A model generated the notes under the pieces. The model was not told the DNA's origin, did not search any database, and saw only the letters and a list, made by a program, of their open reading frames with translations. Shown one piece after another: positions 8,633-17,734 of a DNA stretch of 64,000 nucleotides (within the stretch, counting starts at the first letter, position 1; every line of letters begins with the position of its first letter). Source of the DNA: Streptomyces sp. NBC_01142 (lineage in GTDB: Bacteria > Actinomycetota > Actinomycetes > Streptomycetales > Streptomycetaceae); the NCBI RefSeq assembly GCF_026341125.1, contig NZ_JAPEOR010000005.1, forward strand, positions 98,193-162,192, in the 5' to 3' direction. The position numbers and the translations under genes were made by a program.

Positions 8633-9877
8633 TCAGGCCGCCGAGGTGGTGGGCGTCCAGACCGCACTGAGGATGTGGCGGTCGCGCTCGGCGATGACCG
8701 TGCCGGACGTGGTGTCCCCGGAGCCTCGTGGGTGCAGCTCCAGATGGTGGGCGCCGCGGCCGCGCCACGTCGTGTTCCATTCCCGCAGCCGGGCGGCGAC
8801 ATCGTCGGCGAGTGCGGTGGCGCCCGATCCGTGGGCGACCACGGCGATCTCGAACCGGTCACCCTCCCCGCCCAGCCCGCGGCGGTTGGCCAGGTACGCC
8901 ACCGTGGCGCCGCGGTGGAAGCCAGGACCGCCCCACGGCATCAGGGGCTGTACGACACCGGAGGCGACCGCGTCCTGACCGGCGCTGACCTTGGTGAAGC
9001 CCGGGGTGCGCGGGTCGGCCATCAGCCACAGGTGCAGCGCCTCCCACCCGGGACCGTCGTCCACCCGCACGCCCGTCCACTCCACCGCCCGCGGCCCCTT
9101 CAGACAGTCGTGCAGTCCTGCCGCATCCACCGGCCGGTCGTCCTCCAGGCGCAGCACGAGCGCGCCGCCGCCGACGTCGACCGCCCGCGGCACCCGGGCA
9201 CCGGGCCCGGTGACCGGGATGAAGCCGCACGTCTCAGTGGACACCGACACCCAGTGCTCGCGGCGGCGTTCGAACGCCGCCGCCAGCGGCCACGCCAGGC
9301 GCAGCGGGACGACGAGCCGGCCGCCGGGGGCGAGCTGGTGCAGCCACGCCTCCTCGATGTCGAACGCGCCGGCCGTCACGAGGATCCGGTCGAAGGGACC
9401 GAGACCTGCAGCTCCAGCCCGGCCGTCGCCATGCCGGACCACCACGCGCCCGTACCCGGCCGCGCGCAGGGCCGCTTCTGCGCGCGCGGCGACGTCGCGG
9501 TCGCTTTCGATGGTGACGACCTGCCCCGCCGGGCCGACGAGGCAGTAGAGGAGGGCCGCGTTGTAGCCGGTGCCGGCCCCCACTTCGAGGACCCGGTGTC
9601 CGCGCTGCACCCCGGCCTGCTCGAGCATCGCGGTCACCACCTGGGGCGCGGACGCCGAGCTGAGCACACTGCCGGCGGCATCACGCTTGATCGTCACCGA
9701 GGTGTAGACGCCGTAGGCGTCCTCCAGCGTGGCTTCGGGGACGAACCGGTGCCGCTCCACGGCCCGCAGCGCGGCCTCCACCTGCGGCGAGTGCAGAACG
9801 TGGTGCTGGCGCAGCAACGTGACCATCGCCTCGTGAGGTTCCAGGGTGCTCACGCCAGGGGCCGTGCCGGAGTCCAT
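8633..9877 (-). CDS. Protein-L-isoaspartate O-methyltransferase-like SAM methyltransferase
   Basis: 414 residues from ATG 9877 (weak Shine-Dalgarno; a GTG a few codons in is possible). The N-terminal half has PCMT features: HHVLHSPQVEAALRAVERHRFVPE, HRVLEVGAGTGYNAALL (SAM motif I) and GGRLVVPLR. The C-terminal ~180 residues are an extra domain, as in long actinobacterial PCMT-like proteins, some of which modify ribosomal peptides. No precursor peptide was found nearby. A decayed copy of its 3' end lies at 2479-2745. Confidence 0.75.
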   Translation of the reverse strand: MDSGTAPGVSTLEPHEAMVTLLRQHHVLHSPQVEAALRAVERHRFVPEATLEDAYGVYTSVTIKRDAAGSVLSSASAPQVVTAMLEQAGVQRGHRVLEVGAGTGYNAALLYCLVGPAGQVVTIESDRDVAARAEAALRAAGYGRVVVRHGDGRAGAAGLGPFDRILVTAGAFDIEEAWLHQLAPGGRLVVPLRLAWPLAAAFERRREHWVSVSTETCGFIPVTGPGARVPRAVDVGGGALVLRLEDDRPVDAAGLHDCLKGPRAVEWTGVRVDDGPGWEALHLWLMADPRTPGFTKVSAGQDAVASGVVQPLMPWGGPGFHRGATVAYLANRRGLGGEGDRFEIAVVAHGSGATALADDVAARLREWNTTWRGRGAHHLELHPRGSGDTTSGTVIAERDRHILSAVWTPTTSAA

Positions 9878-9974
9878 CTGCGGAGTCTGCCAGCACGCGC
9901 TCCAACAGCGGAGGAGCGGGCGGACCGAGTTTCGGCCAACCCGCCCACGCGCGCCGACGGCGCGGCCGCGGTGG

Positions 9975-10187
9975 TCACCCGGCGTCGACCTCGTACAGCA
10001 CGTGCACGTAGCGGAGCCTGGCCACGGCCTCGTCGCTCGCACCCTTCCAGTCCAGGTAGAGGACCAGATCCTCGAGGTCGTCGGAGTCGGGCCAGTCGGG
10101 GTCGGCGGCGACGTCGCGGGCGAGAACGCCGCTCTCCAGCGTCGTGTGGCGCTGCTCCTCCAGCCACTGCTTGAAGGTGATGCTCAT
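9975..10187 (-). CDS. YozE-like small SAM-fold protein
   Basis: 70 residues, start ATG 10187 with GGAG eight bases upstream. It begins FKQWLEEQRH and continues with DPDWPDSDDLEDLVLYL, the pattern of the short YozE family (sterile-alpha-motif-like fold). The start lies five bases past the stop of the HD-domain gene, so the two are probably coupled. Role unknown. Confidence 0.6.
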   Translation of the reverse strand: MSITFKQWLEEQRHTTLESGVLARDVAADPDWPDSDDLEDLVLYLDWKGASDEAVARLRYVHVLYEVDAG

Positions 10188-10192
10188 ATCCG

Positions 10193-10741
10193 CTACTCCG
10201 CGATCGCGTTGACGGCAGACGGAGCCGGGGTGCCGGGACAGTGCTCGTCCAGTTCCGCGAGCAGCGCCGGATTGACGATCCGCACGATCGCCTCGATGTC
10301 GGAGCGGCTTGCCGCCGGCCACAGTGCGGCGCGCGCCGTGCGGTACTTCGCGGCCAGGCGCTCCCGCTTGTCCGCCGGCAGCTGGGCCGCCCGGTCGGGG
10401 TGGGAGTTGTGCGCGTTGTCGGCGATCTTCACGAGCGTCGCCGACGGGTCGTCGGTGATGCGCCGGATCTTCTCCTCGTACGCCACGCCCGCCTGGTTGG
10501 TCACCGCCTCGACGATCTCGACGACCCGCGCAGGGATGCCGGTGCCCAGCAGCTTCTCGGCCGTCCAGTCGGTGTCCTCCACGATGTCGTGCAGCAGGCC
10601 CGCCATGACGAGCTCGTCGCCGAACGGCGCGAGCCCGGCGGCGACCGCACGGACGTGCTCGATATAGGGCACGCCGATCTTGTCGACTTGCCCGGCATGC
10701 GCGCCCTCGGCCAGGACGGCGACCTCGCTGACGGACTTCAT
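10193..10741 (-). CDS. HD-domain phosphohydrolase
   Basis: 182 residues, start ATG 10741 preceded by GGAGG at the proper distance. The HD pattern is visible: YIEHVRAVA, LLHDIVEDTDW (His-Asp pair) and VKIADNAHNSHPD (second Asp). The arrangement matches the hydrolase half of RelA/SpoT-type and stand-alone (p)ppGpp hydrolase-like proteins; no synthetase domain is present. The substrate is therefore inferred only as a nucleotide phosphate. Next on the strand is the YozE-like gene. Confidence 0.75.
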   Translation of the reverse strand: MKSVSEVAVLAEGAHAGQVDKIGVPYIEHVRAVAAGLAPFGDELVMAGLLHDIVEDTDWTAEKLLGTGIPARVVEIVEAVTNQAGVAYEEKIRRITDDPSATLVKIADNAHNSHPDRAAQLPADKRERLAAKYRTARAALWPAASRSDIEAIVRIVNPALLAELDEHCPGTPAPSAVNAIAE

Positions 10742-10854
10742 GCTTCCTCCTTCACCGGGCGGCACCCGGCTTTCGACAACGACCGCGGACGGCCGGTTGG
10801 TTGGTGAACACCCTGCCGTACACCGGCGGCGGGCATGGACCGCGGCAGGGGTGA

Positions 10855-11250
10855 TCAGGCGGCGGCCGCCAGGGCGGCCAGGACGAGCGCGGTGACATGG
10901 GCGGTCTGGTCCACGAAGGCGGCACCGCCCCTCGCCGCGCACTGCGGCGCGTTGCCGACGTGCTCCATCCACCACAGGACCGGCCACCGGCGGTCCAGGA
11001 AAGCGTGCGAGGCGCCGATCCACCCCAAGACGGCGGCTGTGACCGGGCCACTCAACGACAGGTCCAGCACCACCGTGCCCAAGGACAGAAGTACCGCGGA
11101 GACCAGCACATGGGTTGCGGCGTGGCTCAGGTTGGCGCACCACCCGGTGACGCCGCGCTCGGCCTTGTGCTCTGCCTGGTGATCGGTCTGCAGGGCGTAG
11201 TCGGCGATCAGATGCGCGGCGTACAACAGGACGAAAACGGTGGCGAGCAT
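10855..11250 (-). CDS. DUF3307-like membrane protein
   Basis: 131 residues, start ATG 11250 with GGAGG nine bases upstream. It contains LLYAAHLIADYALQTD followed by four hydrophobic helices and WWMEHVGNAPQ, as in the DUF3307 family of small integral membrane proteins. Function unknown. It follows the membrane-associated gene at 11358 on the same strand. Confidence 0.65.
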   Translation of the reverse strand: MLATVFVLLYAAHLIADYALQTDHQAEHKAERGVTGWCANLSHAATHVLVSAVLLSLGTVVLDLSLSGPVTAAVLGWIGASHAFLDRRWPVLWWMEHVGNAPQCAARGGAAFVDQTAHVTALVLAALAAAA

Positions 11251-11357
11251 GGCGAAGGTCCTCCGAGGCGTCGAGCACGAGTCGTCGTGCCGCATCCACT
11301 GTGGGGACACCGCTCCTCCCGCTCCGCTCCCACGGCGCACACCGGCCGTGACGCCCC

Positions 11358-12302
11358 TCACAACGTCTCTGCGCCCTCGGCCGGGTCCGGGGCGAGGGAG
11401 GACAGCGCCACGGTCGCGGCGTCCTGCGCCGACTGCAGTGCTTCGTTGAAGAGCTCAAGAGCCTTGGCGACCTCTTCGCTCATCCCCGCGATCTCGGTGA
11501 CCGCGAGCTCATCGCGAGCGGTGGCCGCCAGGAGGTCGAGCAGTTCCTCGGTCCCCGTCGTCAGCTGTCTCAGCTGCCTGAGCTCGCGACGACGCTCCTC
11601 GGCCTCGGCGATCTGCGCGGCGTAGTTCTCCAGGGCCTCGACGCGGCGCCCGATACTGGAGAGGCTGATCCGGAGGATCTTGCGGCGGGGTTCCATGGCC
11701 TGCGCCACCACCGCGCTGACCGCCGTCGTCGGCCCTTGCCCGGCTACCCGGCTATAGGTGCGCAGCGCGTCGGCGACCTCCCACACCTGGCCGTCCAGCC
11801 GCCTGTCGTTGTGCAGCTTGTCCGCCGGGTCCAACCGCTGCACCGAGGAACGCTGGACTCGCGTGGCGGCCCGCGCGGCACGAGCGAGCAACTCGGCCGC
11901 CTCCGAGTTGAGTTCGCGGCCCAGGACGAACTGGTCGTGCGCATCGGCTATCCGCAGCAGGACAGCCGTGCGCCGACGACGCTTCAGTACTGCGACCGCG
12001 CAGCTCAGCCCATAGGCGCAGGCTCCCACACCGAACATGAACATGCTGCGGGCGAACACGCTGAGCAGGAGCCCCCCGAACCACCATGCGGCGCGACGAC
12101 CGCCGAGGGGATCGGCCAGACCCCACCACGGGCTGGTGCGTTCGGCGGCAACCGCCTCGCGCAGCAGTGCGGGATCGGCCTGCCGCAGGAGCTCCTGAAC
12201 GTGATCCGGCAGTTCCGGGTCCAGCGTCAGCTGCGGCGCAGCGGTGCCGGCGTCCCCCGAAACCGCGCGCTCAGCAACCGATGGCTTCCACCATTCACTC
12301 AC
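11358..12302 (-). CDS. Membrane protein with long coiled-coil tail
   Basis: 314 residues from GTG 12302, chosen because GGAGGGGAG lies eight bases before it; an ATG at 12323 lacks a site. One or two hydrophobic helices span about 70-105. The C-terminal half is rich in Glu, Arg, Ala and Leu heptads (ALENYAAQIAEAEERRREL), consistent with coiled coil. No known family recognised. Confidence 0.6.
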   Translation of the reverse strand: MSEWWKPSVAERAVSGDAGTAAPQLTLDPELPDHVQELLRQADPALLREAVAAERTSPWWGLADPLGGRRAAWWFGGLLLSVFARSMFMFGVGACAYGLSCAVAVLKRRRRTAVLLRIADAHDQFVLGRELNSEAAELLARAARAATRVQRSSVQRLDPADKLHNDRRLDGQVWEVADALRTYSRVAGQGPTTAVSAVVAQAMEPRRKILRISLSSIGRRVEALENYAAQIAEAEERRRELRQLRQLTTGTEELLDLLAATARDELAVTEIAGMSEEVAKALELFNEALQSAQDAATVALSSLAPDPAEGAETL

Positions 12303-12338
12303 CTCGGTGACTCCCCTCCTCATAGTTGCGGTCGGCCC

Positions 12339-12731
12339 TCAGCGCTCGTGATGGGCATCGGCCACGGCGACGGCCGGCGGAGAGAACGAGGCCAGCGCAC
12401 GCAGCACCTCGTCGTAGACGACCTGCTCGCCGAAGACCTTCAGCGCGCCGTCGAAGTTCTCCACTTGGAGGACGTCTCCGTCGCCCGCCCAGACCTGGCC
12501 TTCGGCCGGCCTCACTGGGCCGCCGCCCAGGCTCGCCTCGTCGAGCATCGACAGCGGACCGGTCAGCTCGGGCGACAGGTGCTGCACGCGATCCAGGGCG
12601 TCGGCGAGCTCGGTGGATGTGAGCTTCTTGTACATCTGCTTCCACTCTCTGTGCGGGGCATCGGGATGGGCGGTGTCGGTGCTGCAGCCGCGGCATCGGA
12701 CATGGGCTCGGACGTCACGGGCGACGGTCAC
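12339..12731 (-). CDS. Hypothetical protein
   Basis: Either 130 residues from GTG 12731, whose GTGA overlaps the stop of the preceding small gene, or 98 residues from ATG 12635 (weak AGTGGAAG). The longer form adds a CRGC pair. The body includes MYKKLTSTELADALDRVQHL and ENFDGALKVFGEQVVYDEVL. The family is unknown. It ends the gene run that begins with the HTH protein at 13713. Confidence 0.5.
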   Translation of the reverse strand: MTVARDVRAHVRCRGCSTDTAHPDAPHREWKQMYKKLTSTELADALDRVQHLSPELTGPLSMLDEASLGGGPVRPAEGQVWAGDGDVLQVENFDGALKVFGEQVVYDEVLRALASFSPPAVAVADAHHER

Positions 12732-12859
12732 CGCAGCCGGGGGCCAGGGTCGGCGAGATCTGCGGGGTCTTCCGGAGAGGACGGGATGGGCAGGCCGGCC
12801 GCCTGGGCCTTCAGCTGTGCCCAGAGGCAGGTCGGAGCCGGTGCGCCGGCCGCGGTCAG
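12728..12859 (-). CDS. Possible 43-residue gene with a CTG start
   Basis: Between the HTH gene and the next gene lies a short frame with normal codon bias containing TCLWAQLKAQAAGLPIPS. The best start is CTG 12859, seven bases after AGGAGG and overlapping the upstream stop as CTGA. Its own stop overlaps the next gene's GTG. Double stop/start overlap supports translation, but the CTG start and short length keep this tentative. Confidence 0.3.
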   Translation of the reverse strand: MTAAGAPAPTCLWAQLKAQAAGLPIPSSPEDPADLADPGPRLR

Positions 12860-13713
12860 TGGATCTCCTCCTGGCCGGCGGCGCCGGCGGACGGGGTGTC
12901 GATGCCGGAGTGGCGCTCTCCCTTGCCGGTGAGGCTGACGACGAGGTCCTCCTCGTGGCCGGCGTCCATCTCCTTGGTCTCCTTCTTGTAGATCTTGCGG
13001 ATGCGGACCAGGCCGTGGTCGATGAGGTTGTCGAGCGCGACGGAGACGTCGGAGTCGGCCGGCTGGGCGTGCAGCTGAAGCTGGTGCCCGTTGCCCACGA
13101 CCCCCTCGATCGCGCCGGCGGCGACCTGGTGGCCGGCACCGGGGGAGGGCACCTCGGTGCCGGACGCGGCCGCGGCGAGGGTTTCCAGCAGGGCGCGCTC
13201 GAGCGGGGTGAGGGGGATCTCGGTGCGGCGCACCCCGGGCGTGCGGTTGTACTCCTTCTCGGCGAACGTGCGCACGCCGGCCGCGAGGTAGACGGGACCG
13301 GAGGCCAGCTCCTGGACGAAGTAGGGCTCCAGCTTGCTGCGCAGCTGGCTGGCCCGGCTCTTGGTAGTTCCGGTGATCTGGGCGACCTCCGACAGGCCGG
13401 CCAGCTCGGGCACGAGCGGTTCGGCGAGCCGGCGGTCGAACTCCTCTTCCGTGAGCACTTCGAACCCGGTCATCTGGTGCAGCCAGATCTCGTGCTTCAG
13501 CAGGGCGCCCTGGACGTACTCGACGCCGCGGGTGCCGGCGTCGACGGGGCTGTCCGCCTCGAGGAACAGGCGCACGGTCAGGCCGCCGGCGGGGGAGGAG
13601 CCGATGGACGCGTCGTAGCGGGACAGGTTCTCGTGGAGGTCGCTGATGATCGTGTCGGGCGGGGTCTCGCTCACGTCGTACTCGACGCGCACGTTGTAGG
13701 TGTTCTGGGTCAT
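12856..13713 (-). CDS. Winged-helix/HTH DNA-binding protein
   Basis: 285 residues, start ATG 13713 after GAGGA. A central VAQITGTTKSRASQLRSKL segment resembles an actinobacterial helix-turn-helix, and a second helical module around residues 185-245 ends LIDHGLVRIRKIYKK, like a winged helix. Probably a regulator. It lies downstream of the gene at 14064 and its promoter. Confidence 0.6.
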   Translation of the reverse strand: MTQNTYNVRVEYDVSETPPDTIISDLHENLSRYDASIGSSPAGGLTVRLFLEADSPVDAGTRGVEYVQGALLKHEIWLHQMTGFEVLTEEEFDRRLAEPLVPELAGLSEVAQITGTTKSRASQLRSKLEPYFVQELASGPVYLAAGVRTFAEKEYNRTPGVRRTEIPLTPLERALLETLAAAASGTEVPSPGAGHQVAAGAIEGVVGNGHQLQLHAQPADSDVSVALDNLIDHGLVRIRKIYKKETKEMDAGHEEDLVVSLTGKGERHSGIDTPSAGAAGQEEIH

Positions 13714-13791
13714 GGCTTCCTCATCTCGGGGGCAGGGCGGTGACGGCGCGGTCGGCCGGGCGCCGGGGATGTCCCCGGCGCCCCCGGCCGA

Positions 13792-14064
13792 TCAGTGAGT
13801 GCGCTGGGGCTTGGGCTTGCCCTTGCGCTCGGTCTCGTAGACGAAGCCGAAGCGCTTGAGGTCCGCCTTCGCGTTCTTCAGGCCGCGGTACTCACTTGGG
13901 GTGCTGGGCATCGTGGTGACGAACGTCAGCACCTCCTCCTGCGTGGCGGTGGCCTCGGAGACGACGAGGAACACCCGGTAGTGACTGTTCTTGGTTTCTA
14001 TGAACCGGAATCCCTGCTTCTCCGCCTTCTTCTTCATCTGGTTCAGGTCCTTCTTGGTGGCCAT
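13792..14064 (-). CDS. HicA-like small basic protein
   Basis: 90 residues, start ATG 14064 with GGGGAG upstream. It is very Lys-rich. KKKAEKQGFRFIETKNSHYRVF resembles the HicA dsRNA-binding-like fold, with Gly-Phe before a basic strand and a conserved Ser-His. No HicB-like antitoxin is adjacent; the next gene is the HTH protein. It could be a plain nucleic-acid-binding protein. The promoter at 14068-14131 drives it. Confidence 0.5.
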   Translation of the reverse strand: MATKKDLNQMKKKAEKQGFRFIETKNSHYRVFLVVSEATATQEEVLTFVTTMPSTPSEYRGLKNAKADLKRFGFVYETERKGKPKPQRTH

Positions 14065-14067
14065 GTT

Positions 14068-14131
14068 CTCCCCTAACGCTTAACGCCGTCAAGAAATATG
14101 ATCTCACACATTGCTAAACATCGTCAAGCAT
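14068..14131 (-). promoter_or_regulatory. Class-2 promoter/operator with repeated TTGAC-GTT-A-C sites
   Basis: On the minus strand two related sites, CTTGACGATGTTTAGCAAT and CTTGACGGCGTTAAGCGTT, precede the HicA-like gene. The first resembles the site at 18773-18803, sharing TTGAC, GTTTA and CAATGTG. The tandem spacing suggests a -35 region plus an operator for a shared regulator. Confidence 0.5.
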
Positions 14132-14476
14132 TACGAAAAAAGACCGTGGGTGGTGGTGTGGAGCGGCCCGGTGGAGCCGCCACGCGGCCGTGTCGCGGCC
14201 TCGCGCACCGGCCCAGACCCGGTAGGTGCGGCACGGCCGAACGCATCGGCCCCATGGGGTGCGGCGGGCGCCGGTCGGCCGAAACAGCACGACCGCTCCG
14301 AGGCGAGCGCTATGGTGTCCCCCGGGCAGGGACTGCTGCCTCCGTCCGCACCAGGTGGCCCGGACCCACAGGTGCACCAGCGGCGGGAAGAGACGAGTCG
14401 TCACGTCAGTTGCACAGCCTTCACTGCATCTGCCGGTACGCCGGTCCGGGGAGTCGTGCCGCGGAACGGAAGCCCC
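14132..14476. other. Intergenic region, no gene seen
   Basis: 345 bases between divergent genes. I see no coding frame with a ribosome binding site and no clear promoter for the ParA-like gene. One copy of the recurring TGGTGTCCCC word lies near 14311. Confidence 0.4.
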
Positions 14477-16318
14477 ATGTCCAGGGACAGCAACACCATC
14501 CTGCTGCGCCAGCAGTACACCGGCGAGCCACGCCAGGCGGCCCAAGCCTTCTACCAGGCCCGGGGCCTGTACTTCGGCCTCGTACCCGACGCCACCGACC
14601 CTCAGCAGCAGCTCCTCGAAGCCGTCGTGATGCTCAGCCTCGCCCGCCCCCGCCTGCCCGAACCGGCCGAAACGGCCTCGCGCTTCGGCCTGCGCGGCGT
14701 TTCCCCGGACGTCGACCAACTCGTCCTGTGGCCCGACCCGGACCACCTCCCACAACTCCTCGCACGGATCCTGCCGACACGCACCTCAGCAGGCATCGGG
14801 GGTGTCGCCGGCCTGCGCGTGCGACCGCCAGCCGGCCGCACCGACACCCTGCTCCTCGCCCGCCCCGGCAACCGCGCCCACCTGACCGTCCGCGCCCGGC
14901 GCCGAGACCTGGCGGCCGCCGAGCAGTGGGCCAAGGACACCGGCCTCGAACCGCTGTGGACCGCCCGTACCGCACAGGCCGACGAACACGAGGCCTGGAG
15001 GTATCTGGTCGAGGGCATGCCACCCGAGGAACGCGCCGTCTGGAGCAGGGCCCTGCGCCGTATCGCCTTGCAGCCGACCGGATCCCGCGACTGGGCGGAG
15101 CGCCTGCCCACCCGCCAGGAACTGGACGGACCCAAGCCCCAGCGGATCGAGGCCCGCCCGGTCGGCCCGGCCGGCGGCCCCGCCCGCGGCGTCATCGCGG
15201 TGACCACCTCCCGCGGGCAGGCGGGCCTGGGCTGCACCACCGCGGCCCTCGCCCTGGCCGCCGCTCTCGCCCACACCGGCACCAGGGTGGCCTTCCTCGG
15301 CACCGGCGCCGAAGACCCCAACGGACTTGCCTACCTCCTGCGCGACGATCTTCCGCCCGCCGGAGTGTTCACCGACCTCGCGGACGACCTGCCCGGCTGC
15401 GGTGCCCTGCGTGCCATGACGCTGCCACCCGACGCCGCGCGCGCCCGCGACCTGCTCAGCCAGGCCTCCCGCACCCACGACACGGTGGTCCTGGACGCCG
15501 GCGCCGTCTTCCAGATGCGCCACCTCGTCGAGCACGCCGACGCCGTCATCGCCCTGGCCCCGTACCAGCCAGCGGTCTGGGGACACACCGAGGACACCGC
15601 ACAGCTCCTGCAGTTCCTGGACACGAGGTTCGCCGCCTACGTAGAGGCCCGCACCGAGACCGAGGACTTCTACGACGCCGAGCACCCCGACGTCTACTTC
15701 GCGGAAGACCGCAGCAACTACGCCGACAGGTGGTGGGCCGAGTTCGAGAACGCCCCGCACGCCTCGGACGACTGGCCCCGCCTGCCCGACGAGTCGGCAA
15801 CCGCCCATCTCCGCGCCTGGCGCCGAGACTTCATCAACTTCCTCGACCGTGAGGGGCGCCGCCGCCACCCGACCACCTGGAGCGCAGTCGCCGCGGTGTG
15901 GGCGGACCGCAACCGCGCCCGCAACGCCCGCGGACTCCAGCCCGACGAGGATGCAAACGACCTCAGCGCCTACCTCGGCGAGCACGACATCAAGTCGGTT
16001 CGGCACCTGGCCGATCCGGCACCCGTCACGGCCTGGCTCCTGCGGCAGTTCGACAGCCTCGTCGAGACCGGGCCGACGCTCCTCCTGCCCCGCGTCCCCG
16101 AGGACGTCGACCAGCACCAACTCGCCGAGGTCCGCGAAGGCCTGCGCGCCCACGGGATCCCGGACATCGTCACCTGGCCCGAGCTGGACGAACTGCGCGA
16201 GCTGCCCTTCATCATCGCCGGTGTGACCAGCATGTCGGACGAGGCCGCGGCCGCCGCCAACCACCTCGCCCTGGCCGCCGCCGACTGCCTTGCCGCGCGC
16301 AAGGGGGCCACCGTGTGA
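14477..16318 (+). CDS. ParA/MinD-like protein with a degenerate P-loop
   Basis: 613 residues, start ATG 14477. The central region (about 237-400) has the ParA/MinD layout: VIAVTTSRGQAGLGCTTAALALAAALA, VAFLGTGAEDPNGL and TVVLDAGAVF. The P-loop reads RGQAGLGCTT (247-256), so the invariant lysine of G-x-GK-T/S is replaced by Cys, and ATP hydrolysis is doubtful. The ~230-residue N-terminal and ~200-residue C-terminal parts are not recognised. Partition proteins use this fold on chromosomal or plasmid DNA; here a regulatory or transfer role is equally possible. A small helical-repeat gene follows. Confidence 0.65.
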   Translation: MSRDSNTILLRQQYTGEPRQAAQAFYQARGLYFGLVPDATDPQQQLLEAVVMLSLARPRLPEPAETASRFGLRGVSPDVDQLVLWPDPDHLPQLLARILPTRTSAGIGGVAGLRVRPPAGRTDTLLLARPGNRAHLTVRARRRDLAAAEQWAKDTGLEPLWTARTAQADEHEAWRYLVEGMPPEERAVWSRALRRIALQPTGSRDWAERLPTRQELDGPKPQRIEARPVGPAGGPARGVIAVTTSRGQAGLGCTTAALALAAALAHTGTRVAFLGTGAEDPNGLAYLLRDDLPPAGVFTDLADDLPGCGALRAMTLPPDAARARDLLSQASRTHDTVVLDAGAVFQMRHLVEHADAVIALAPYQPAVWGHTEDTAQLLQFLDTRFAAYVEARTETEDFYDAEHPDVYFAEDRSNYADRWWAEFENAPHASDDWPRLPDESATAHLRAWRRDFINFLDREGRRRHPTTWSAVAAVWADRNRARNARGLQPDEDANDLSAYLGEHDIKSVRHLADPAPVTAWLLRQFDSLVETGPTLLLPRVPEDVDQHQLAEVREGLRAHGIPDIVTWPELDELRELPFIIAGVTSMSDEAAAAANHLALAAADCLAARKGATV

Positions 16319-16456
16319 CCCCTCCGGCCCGGCCGCGGGAGCGCGCCGCCCGATCCGGCCACGCCGCCACCCGCTACCCCGACGACAAGCCGGCCGCCGG
16401 GCATCGACTCCCGCAGCCTGACTCTTCCGACCTCGGCCCGAACGGACGCCACCTTC

Positions 16457-16711
16457 ATGACCGTTGAGAACCCCATAGCCGTGCTCCAAGAGCACCTTGA
16501 CGGCCTGCAGCAGGAGTACGGGCCGGCACATCCGGAGGTCATCGAGGCCTGGACAAAGCTCGCGGAGCTGACCGGCCAACGAGGCGACCCCCGCGGTGCT
16601 GCGCGCCAGTACCAGCAACTCGGTGACACCCTGCGCGAACACATCGGCCCGTTCGACGGGAAAGTGCTGGACGCCTACGAGGGAATGGCCCGCTGGGTGG
16701 CCGGCGGCTGA
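16457..16711 (+). CDS. Small TPR-like protein
   Basis: 84 residues, start ATG 16457. One helix pair reads YGPAHPEVIEAWTKLAELTG followed by GDPRGAARQYQQLGDTLREH, the pattern of a tetratricopeptide repeat. It follows the ParA-like gene on the same strand and may be co-transcribed. Confidence 0.55.
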   Translation: MTVENPIAVLQEHLDGLQQEYGPAHPEVIEAWTKLAELTGQRGDPRGAARQYQQLGDTLREHIGPFDGKVLDAYEGMARWVAGG

Positions 16712-17011
16712 CCTTTTCCAGTCAGGTCAGGAGCAACTGCCGGGGTGTGCCCGGAGAGATGTTGGCGGCCCCCGTCCAGTTCCCTGCCTTCGCCTCCGCA
16801 GGGTGCGGTGGCGGCGCGTGATCGAGGACGGGGGGCCAGTGTCATGTTCTTCGGTGGTCGACTCCGGCGGGCGAGGTGTCCAGCGCCGGAGCGGGAAGGG
16901 CACGCCGCGCGCAGGCAGACCTCCGTGCTCAGGCGCGGGGAGAAGAGGGACGTGGACCACGCCCACGATCCGGGCTGGGCGTCGCTTCGTCGTCCCGGAG
17001 CCGTGCGGCGG
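16712..17011. other. Intergenic region, nothing recognised
   Basis: About 300 bases between convergent genes. No frame with a credible start and no strong hairpin was found. Confidence 0.35.
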
Positions 17012-17593
17012 TTATGCGTCGTACTCGCGCACCCGGGCGATGAGGCGGGAGGCGACGGTTTCCGCGACGGGGTCCAGGTCGGGCCGGATTCCGGCCACGG
17101 CGGCGAGCAGGGCGTAGGCGAGGCGGGACTCGCCCTTGGTCAGTACGGCCAGGCGCGGGCCCGGACGGTCGAGCTCGACGTTGAACTCCGCGGTTGCCAC
17201 GGTGAGGCCACGCAGGGCGGGGCCGTACTCGGCGGCGCGCTCGGTGAGGCGGGCGGTGAGCGCTGCGGCGAGCGGAGCCAGCTGGGTGGCCGTTCCTTCG
17301 ACGAGCGTGATCAGTGTGTGGACCGCTGCGGTCTCTCCGCTGGTCAGGACAGCCAGACGCGGGCCGGGACGGTCGAACTCAACAGTGAACTCTGCTGCCA
17401 TGGCGTCGAGTTCACCGTCAGGACTGCCGGTCAGGGTGGTGATGCCGTCGTTGGCGTCGAGGTTCAGACCGCCGATCGTGCCCGCCATGATGACCGTCCC
17501 GGTCTGCACGCCGCCGGTGATGCTGTTAGGCCGTGTTGCTAAAGAAGGCTGGTGGGCCGGGTGCACCCAGACTTCGTCGTTGAGCAGCGCCAT
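17012..17593 (-). CDS. Hypothetical protein with internal repeat
   Basis: 193 residues from ATG 17593; an upstream in-frame ATG at 17647 is possible. Near the N terminus, NSITGGVQTGTVIMAGTIGG matches a Gly/Ile-rich motif common in Streptomyces proteins of unknown role. Two repeats follow, each centred on AEFxVExDRPGPRLAVLTxGE (about residues 65 and 130). Divergent from the gene at 17735. Confidence 0.55.
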   Translation of the reverse strand: MALLNDEVWVHPAHQPSLATRPNSITGGVQTGTVIMAGTIGGLNLDANDGITTLTGSPDGELDAMAAEFTVEFDRPGPRLAVLTSGETAAVHTLITLVEGTATQLAPLAAALTARLTERAAEYGPALRGLTVATAEFNVELDRPGPRLAVLTKGESRLAYALLAAVAGIRPDLDPVAETVASRLIARVREYDA

Positions 17594-17734
17594 TCCCGGT
17601 ACGGGGCAGGCCTCCCACCTGCGCCGGTGCAGCTGCGTGGTGTCCATCTCGCTACGTAAACTGCTGGCTCGTGCGCCTGCTTGTGATGCCAACGTGCCCA
17701 CTGACGGCTTCCCGTTCGACCGAAGGACTGAGCC

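Noticed and set aside
13792..14064. Confirmed HicA toxin of a HicAB system
   Set aside because: Only a loose fold resemblance, and no HicB-like partner is adjacent.
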